DNA of 64,000 bases from Kitasatospora cineracea (GTDB lineage Bacteria > Actinomycetota > Actinomycetes > Streptomycetales > Streptomycetaceae), in contig NZ_RJVJ01000001.1 in assembly GCF_003751605.1 (NCBI RefSeq), positions 4,216,001-4,280,000 on the forward strand. The letters run 5' to 3'. This document shows positions 60,401 through 64,000 of the stretch, one piece after another. Numbering within the stretch: the first letter of the stretch is position 1; each line of letters starts with the position of its first letter. Under the pieces are notes generated by a model. That model made no database searches, was not told the origin of the DNA, and saw only the letters and a program-made list of their open reading frames with translations. Made by a program: the position numbers and the translations under genes.

Positions 60401-60909
60401 CCGGGAAGCAGATCGACTGCGGCCCGTCCTGCCCGCTCGCCACCACCGGCCGCGCCTACTACGGCGACCACGTCGAGGGCACCGTCACCGCCTCCGACTT
60501 CTCGGTGGTCTCCTCGGCCAGCGGCGCCGTCGCCACCACGCTCCAGCAGCCGCTGGTCAAGCAGGTGCAGCGGCTCAACCAGATCCGCCGGGCGATCCCC
60601 GCCCTGCAGATGGGCCAGTACTCCACCGAGGGCGTCAGCGGCGGCATGTCCTTCAAGCGCCGCTACACCGACGCCACCAGCGGCGTCGACTCCTTCGCCC
60701 TAGTCACCGTCACCGACGCCGCCACCTTCACCGGCATCCCGAACGGCACCTACAAGGACGCCGTCTCCGGCGACGTCCGCACCGTCACCAACGGCGCGAT
60801 GTCCATCGCCGCCCCCGGCAAGGGCAACCTGCGGGTCTACGTCCTCGACCTGGGCGGCAAGAACGCCGCCCCGGGCAAGATCGGCACCGACGGCCCGTAC
60901 CTGAAGTAA
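57433..60909 (+). CDS. Secreted GH13 alpha-amylase with three starch-binding modules
   Basis: About 1158 residues. TTG 57433 (GAGGGA upstream) opens a signal peptide (RRRPIAAVLTAVAALTASLL). Three CBM25/26-type starch-binding modules follow (about residues 45-135, 165-255, 305-395), each with a variant of WVKKTVDLG and FNNGSGTWDNNGG, joined by Ser/Pro linkers. A fibronectin III domain (about 412-495) and a GH13 catalytic domain (from about 520) complete it. Catalytic residues are in DGFRVDTAVHVPR (nucleophile Asp, about 789), VFGEVAAF (acid/base Glu) and YVDSHDYGPN, where Ser replaces the usual Asn of region IV. It degrades starch outside the cell. Confidence 0.94.
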   Translation: MTRRARHRRRPIAAVLTAVAALTASLLSTAQLGVTASAATDTTAGSNTATVFYYTKTSNWSTYNLHWAPDGGSWTTVPGTAMQAACTDWVKKTVDLGSATGLQATFNNGSGTWDNNGGKNYSLGTGTVVVKDGVIAHSDPCGTDNGGTATPSSSPSPSPGQSSTGASTTVYYYTKTRNWSAYDLHYAPNGGTWTTVPGVAMEAACTDWVKKTVDLGTATGLQATFNNGSGTWDNNGGKNYALGTGVVTVKDGVVGSTAPCATGSPSPSPSPSASAGSSPSPSPSPSASASASASPSPSASSSAPAGKSATVFYSTAVVGWSIVNLHYAPAGGSWTAVPGVGMQLACPGWYKRTVDLGSAATMAATFNNGNGTWDNNNGANYVVPAGVSTVQNSKVTANAADPCAAVVPDTTAPSAPGSVAANATDTSIVLTWEPSTDNVGVTGYQVTRSGGTKGTSVINVGSTVYSDSGLEARTVYTYTVKALDAAGNVSAASAAAVATTGDAPPAAKPGEMIGTDPRKDPIYFVLTARFYDGDTSNDRGGNQDVKSGNAANDDPMFRGDFKGLVQKLDYIKGLGFSAIWITPVVLNRSDYDYHGYHGYDFYKVDPRLESAGASYQDLINAAHAKGVKIYQDVVYNHSSRWGAKGLYVPTVYGVRDAQWSWYYDEKQPGFEYDGLTVEPKSGKSYYNGDLWSTTQPAGQTCVGWGTPTQYKSPEGYTIYNCQWPSPTSGMFPSKYYHQCWIGNWEGEDSRSCWLADDLADFNTENAEVQNYLIGAYNKYIDMGVDGFRVDTAVHVPRVTWNRRFLPAIQQRVTQDWGPAKAQNFFVFGEVAAFVNDKWNRGSVNHSAQFYTWKERKDYTSDDVQAALDQYNYEEQLGTGNQPTSTNAFLDGNTYHAPDHSKFSGMNIIDMRMHMNFGDAHNAFGNGKDSDDSTNDATYNVVYVDSHDYGPNKSSVRYTGGTDAWAENMALMWTFRGIPTLYYGSEIEFQAGKQIDCGPSCPLATTGRAYYGDHVEGTVTASDFSVVSSASGAVATTLQQPLVKQVQRLNQIRRAIPALQMGQYSTEGVSGGMSFKRRYTDATSGVDSFALVTVTDAATFTGIPNGTYKDAVSGDVRTVTNGAMSIAAPGKGNLRVYVLDLGGKNAAPGKIGTDGPYLK

Positions 60910-60928
60910 CGCACCACCGAAGCACGCC

Positions 60929-60971
60929 AGCAGCGGTCGGCGGGTCCACCCGTCGGCCGCTGCTAGCGTTT
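60929..60971 (+). terminator. Terminator hairpin with T-run after the amylase gene
   Basis: AGCAGCGGTCGGCGGG pairs with its complement (two G-U wobbles) around TCCA and is followed by GCGTTTT. The next gene begins only 6 nt later. Confidence 0.78.
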
Positions 60972-60976
60972 TCCGC

Positions 60977-61774
60977 ATGGACGCGCAGCGGCAGTCGACG
61001 GACGACGAGGGCAACGAGGTGCGCCTGCCGCACACCGTCCGTCGCGTGGTCTCCCTGGTCCCCTCGCTCACCGAGGCGGTCGCCGTCACCGCCCCCGGCC
61101 TGCTGGTCGGCGCCACCGACTGGTGCACCCACCCCGCCGGGCTGGACGCCGCCCGGATCGGCGGCACCAAGAACCCGGCGGTGGAAGCCGTCCGCGCGCT
61201 CCGCCCGGACCTGGTGGTCGCCAACGAGGAGGAGAACCGCGCCCCCGACCTGGCCGCGCTGCGCGCCGCGGGCGTGCCCGTCTGGACCACCCGGATCCGC
61301 GACCTCGATCAGGCCCTGGACTCGCTGCACCGCCTGCTCGTGGAGGCACTGCAACTCCCGTGCCCGGACTGGCTGGTGGCGGCCCGTCGGGCCTGGGCGT
61401 TCGCCCCGCCGACCCGCACCGTGCGGGCCGTCGCCCCGATCTGGCGCCGCCCCTGGATGGTCCTCGGCCACGACACCTTCGCCGCCGACCTGCTCCGCCG
61501 CCTCGGCGTCGACCTGCTCCCGGCCGGCCACCCCGACCGCTACCCGCGCCTGTCGCTCGACGAACTGCGGTCGCTGGAGCCCGAGTTGCTGCTCCTCCCG
61601 GACGAGCCCTACTGCTTCACCGCCACCGACGGCCCCGACGCCTTCCCCGGCCTGCCGTACGCGCTGCTCTCCGGCCGCCACCTCACCTGGTACGGCCCGT
61701 CGTTGGCGGAGGCCCCGGCCGTCCTGGCCGCCCGGCTCGCCGGGCGGGGGAGCGGGCCGGGGGCAGGCGGCTGA
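60977..61774 (+). CDS. Cytoplasmic helical-backbone metal receptor-like protein (BtuF/periplasmic-binding fold)
   Basis: A 265-residue protein resembling the substrate-binding proteins of cobalamin/iron transporters: RVVSLVPSLTEAVAVTAPGL, LVGATDWCTHPAGLDAARIG, GGTKNPAVEAVRALRPDLVV, and LGVDLLPAGHPDRYPRLSLD. It has no signal peptide or lipobox, so it should be cytoplasmic. No transporter genes are adjacent. The ligand could be a cobalamin or another chelate. Confidence 0.82.
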   Translation: MDAQRQSTDDEGNEVRLPHTVRRVVSLVPSLTEAVAVTAPGLLVGATDWCTHPAGLDAARIGGTKNPAVEAVRALRPDLVVANEEENRAPDLAALRAAGVPVWTTRIRDLDQALDSLHRLLVEALQLPCPDWLVAARRAWAFAPPTRTVRAVAPIWRRPWMVLGHDTFAADLLRRLGVDLLPAGHPDRYPRLSLDELRSLEPELLLLPDEPYCFTATDGPDAFPGLPYALLSGRHLTWYGPSLAEAPAVLAARLAGRGSGPGAGG

Positions 61775-61785
61775 CGGGCCGTCAG
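61771..61785. terminator. Small palindrome CTGACG-GGC-CGTCAG between convergent genes
   Basis: It includes the TGA stop codon of the metal-receptor gene and lies 5 bp before the end of the convergent TetR gene. Confidence 0.5.
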
Positions 61786-61789
61786 GTGG

Positions 61790-62578
61790 TCAACCCGACT
61801 TCTGCGCAAGGGCCTTGTGGCGGGCGACGGCGGCCTCGCCGAGGGCGACCATGGCGTCGGTGAGGCGGGCCATCTGGGCGGCGATGGTGCGTTCGGGGTC
61901 GGCCTGGGAGGCGATGAAGGCGCCGTCGAAGCCCGCGATGGTGAAGAAGTCGAGTTCGGCGGCGACGGCCTCGGCGATCTCGGGGCCCTGGTCGGCGAAG
62001 GCGGCGGAGATCATCACCCGCATGTAGGCCCGGCCCTCGTCGCGGACCTGCTGGTTCATCTCGGCGACCTCGGCCTCGGCGGCCTCGTCGCTGAGCAGCA
62101 GCAGGAAGTGCAGCCGCATGAACTCCGGGTTGGTGGCGAAGACTTCGGCGGTCCGGTCGAGGTACCAGGCCATCCGTTCGCGGTGGGTGCCGCCCGCGGG
62201 GGGATCGGCGTGGGCGGCGCGCATGGCGGCGAAGAAGCCGCGGGCGCCGCGGGCCATCACGGCGGAGAGCAGGCCGCCCTTGGAGTGGAAGTGGTGGTAG
62301 ATCGCGCTGCGGGGGAGACCGGTCTCGGCGGTGATGGTCGAGATGGTGGTGCCCGCGTAGCCCCGTAGGGCCATCACCCGGGCGGTGGCGTCGAGGATCT
62401 CCTCCTTCGAGCGCCGGCCGCGCCGGTTGCCGGTCGGTTCCCCGCCCGGCTCCTCGACCGCTGCCCGGCCCGCCGTCCCGCCTGCCACCCGACCCGCTGT
62501 CCTGCCCGCCACCGGGCCCGCCGTGCTGCGCGGGGCCTCGCTGGCCGTCCTGTCCGGTGTGTTCGTCCCACTTTCCAC
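61790..62578 (-). CDS. TetR family transcriptional regulator
   Basis: A 262-residue TetR protein starting at GTG 62578. The first 50 residues are a low-complexity repeat (AGPVAGRTAGRVAGGTAGRA) before the DNA-binding domain: RSKEEILDATARVMALRGYA, then TTISTITAETGLPRSAIYHH and FHSKGGLLSAVMARG. It diverges from the FAD monooxygenase gene across an operator-like palindrome and is probably its repressor. An internal start after the repeat is possible. Confidence 0.88.
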   Translation of the reverse strand: MESGTNTPDRTASEAPRSTAGPVAGRTAGRVAGGTAGRAAVEEPGGEPTGNRRGRRSKEEILDATARVMALRGYAGTTISTITAETGLPRSAIYHHFHSKGGLLSAVMARGARGFFAAMRAAHADPPAGGTHRERMAWYLDRTAEVFATNPEFMRLHFLLLLSDEAAEAEVAEMNQQVRDEGRAYMRVMISAAFADQGPEIAEAVAAELDFFTIAGFDGAFIASQADPERTIAAQMARLTDAMVALGEAAVARHKALAQKSG

Positions 62579-62707
62579 TCGGCGAGTTTAGGGCGCCCGG
62601 CGGCGCCCGGGGGCGGATATCCGGCGGCGGGCGGGGTGGATGTCCGGCGGCGGGCGGATCGTCGCGGACCTATTGACGTGCTGTCGAACACGTGCCAGCG
62701 TGAAGTA

Positions 62708-62729
62708 TTGGACGGAACGATCGGTCCAA
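62708..62729. promoter_or_regulatory. TetR operator between regulator and FAD monooxygenase genes
   Basis: TTGGAC-N10-GTCCAA surrounds GGAACGATCGGTCC, a nearly perfect palindrome of the GGAACG..CGTTCC type common for TetR proteins. It lies 30 bp before the monooxygenase start. Confidence 0.68.
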
Positions 62730-62758
62730 AAGTTAGGCAGCGATCACTGGAGATCGGC

Positions 62759-64000
62759 ATGACCAACGACAGACAAGCCGGGTACGACACCGACGTGGCG
62801 GTCATCGGCTACGGCCCCACCGGCCTGGTCGGAGCGCTCACCCTGGCCGCCAAGGGCGCCCGCGTCACCGCGTTCGAACGGGACCGGGACATCTACGCCC
62901 GGGCCCGCGCGGTGACCGTCAACGACTGGACGATGCGGATCTTCCAGGAACTCGGCATCGACCGGCGGATCGAGCGGGTGATCGAGCCGCAGCGCGCCCT
63001 GCGCTGGGTCACCTACGCCGGCCAGGAGGTCATGCGGGTCGAGCACCCGCCGTCCACCCTCGGCACCCGCAACACCAAGCCGCGCTTCTACAACATCTAC
63101 CAGCCCGCCATGGAGGCCGAACTCCGCCGCTGCGCCGAGGAACTGCCCGGCCTCGACGTCCGCTACGGCACCGAGGTCACCGGCGTCGAACAGGACGCCC
63201 ACGGCGTGACGGTCACCGCCCGCGACCGGGAGAGCGGCGCCGAGACCACCACCCGCGCCCGGTACGCGATCGCCGCCGACGGCGGCTCCAGCGCCACCCG
63301 CAAGCTGCTCGGCGTCCCGATGCTCGGCGACACCGCCGAGACGCTGTGGATCGTCATCGACTGCAAGGTCAAGCGCTGGTGGCCGGACCGCGACTTCCTC
63401 ACCTTCTGGACCGACCGCGAACGCCCCGTCGTCGACATCGCGCTCTCGGCCGGCAACCACCGCTGGGAGATCCCGCTCAAGCCCGACGAGACCGAGGCCG
63501 ACTTCGCCACCGACGAGCAGGTCTGGCCGCTGCTGCGGGCCCTCGGCGTCACCGCCGAGGACGTCGACATCCACCAGTACGCCTTCTACCGCCACCACGT
63601 CCGGGCCGCCGAGACCTGGCGCCGCGGCCGGGTCTTCCTGGCCGGCGACGCCTGCCACCTGATGCCGCCGTGGGCCGGCGCCGGCATGCAGACCGGCATG
63701 CGCGACGCCCACAACCTGGGCTGGAAGCTCGCCCGCGTCCTCGACGGCACCCTCGACGCGCGCTGGCTCGACACCTACGAGGCCGAGCGCCGCCCCAGCG
63801 CCGACTTCTACACCGCCCTCGCGGTCGGCCTCGGCCGGGTCATCAAGCAGGAGGCCACCGAGGCGGAGATCGCGGCGATGAACACCGTCCCCGCGGACAC
63901 CGTCACCCCCTGGGAGCCCCCGCTGACCGCCCCGCCCGTGCTCGCCGCCGGCTGGCTGCACGGCGCCCGGGGCGACGCCAGCGCCGTCGGCCGGATGCTC
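62759..64000 (+). CDS. FAD-dependent aromatic hydroxylase (MhpA-like), C-terminus beyond the window
   Basis: At least 414 residues are visible. The N-terminus has the FAD motif DVAVIGYGPTGLVGALTLAA (GxGxxG type), the NADPH/FAD motif AIAADGGSSATRKLLGVPML and the second FAD motif RVFLAGDACHLMPPWAGAGM. It is of the phenol hydroxylase/MhpA group: VNDWTMRIFQELGIDRRIER, and MQTGMRDAHNLGWKLARVLD. MhpA hydroxylates 3-(3-hydroxyphenyl)propionate; the true substrate here is unknown and an antibiotic-type role is possible. ATG 62759 has a GGAG site. The divergent TetR gene likely controls it. Confidence 0.9.
   Translation, partial: MTNDRQAGYDTDVAVIGYGPTGLVGALTLAAKGARVTAFERDRDIYARARAVTVNDWTMRIFQELGIDRRIERVIEPQRALRWVTYAGQEVMRVEHPPSTLGTRNTKPRFYNIYQPAMEAELRRCAEELPGLDVRYGTEVTGVEQDAHGVTVTARDRESGAETTTRARYAIAADGGSSATRKLLGVPMLGDTAETLWIVIDCKVKRWWPDRDFLTFWTDRERPVVDIALSAGNHRWEIPLKPDETEADFATDEQVWPLLRALGVTAEDVDIHQYAFYRHHVRAAETWRRGRVFLAGDACHLMPPWAGAGMQTGMRDAHNLGWKLARVLDGTLDARWLDTYEAERRPSADFYTALAVGLGRVIKQEATEAEIAAMNTVPADTVTPWEPPLTAPPVLAAGWLHGARGDASAVGRML

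Noticed and set aside
62673..62701. TTGACG promoter for the FAD monooxygenase
   Set aside because: The -35 is good but no acceptable -10 occurs at 16-19 bp, so I did not call a promoter.
62759..64000. Start of an antibiotic biosynthetic cluster
   Set aside because: An FAD hydroxylase with TetR regulator could be either catabolic or biosynthetic; no PKS, NRPS or other pathway gene is in the window.

Overview
The window is very GC-rich DNA with a strong G/C bias in third codon positions. It carries Tat and lipoprotein signals, an SsgA-like sporulation protein, a DasR-type operator, and the snapalysin/LysR pair typical of streptomycetes. I read it as a chromosomal segment of a sporulating actinomycete (Streptomyces or a close relative such as Kitasatospora). 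It encodes mostly a saprophyte's secretome with its regulators. I see no rRNA, confident tRNA, CRISPR array or antibiotic cluster. The two end genes (positions 1-510 and 62759-64000) are cut by the window edges.

Layout. 1-4.3 kb: amidotransferase/LysR pair, a chitin-active LPMO behind a DasR-like operator, and a sulfonate monooxygenase behind a cysteine-bearing leader peptide. 4.4-12.1 kb: repeat-bearing membrane protein, aldo/keto reductase with a MerR-type promoter, NCS2 permease, glutaminase, snapalysin with divergent LysR. 12.1-14.6 kb: a decayed patch with two IS5-type transposase remnants, broken ORFs and one intact lipoprotein. 14.6-27.6 kb: DUF1062 protein, isochorismatase-like/MarR pair, P1B-4 metal ATPase with ferredoxin-like protein and ArsR, APC permease, S53 peptidase, NmrA/TetR pair, NPP1 protein. 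27.7-41 kb: polysaccharide block (GH3 and GH64 enzymes with discoidin domains, separated by an IS110 element, and a CBM2 glycosidase behind a CebR-type operator) plus MFS, SMI1/KNR4 and LspA genes. 41-55.7 kb: ThpR, lipoproteins, a two-component system, a WXG100-like transglycosylase, a MarR-ABC operon, SsgA-like and PucR-like proteins, hemerythrin. 55.8-64 kb: an MFS gene broken by a foldback MITE, a large starch-binding amylase behind a MalR-like operator, a metal-receptor-like protein, and a TetR/FAD monooxygenase pair.

How it works together. The chitin, beta-1,3-glucan, cellulose/hemicellulose and starch enzymes each carry a different palindromic operator upstream (DasR-like, LacI-like GAGAGCGCTCTC, CebR TGGGAGCGCTCCCA, and a MalR-like 26-mer), so each substrate appears to have its own switch. 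The secreted peptidases and the NPP1 protein fit life on plant or fungal debris.

The most unusual structures are four. A 175-bp foldback MITE whose arm mismatches become G-U pairs on only one strand. An IS110 element with 10-bp end repeats lodged between GH64 and GH3. An exact 420-bp domain duplication inside the GH3 gene. Two promoters with 19-bp MerR-type spacers in front of unlinked genes.
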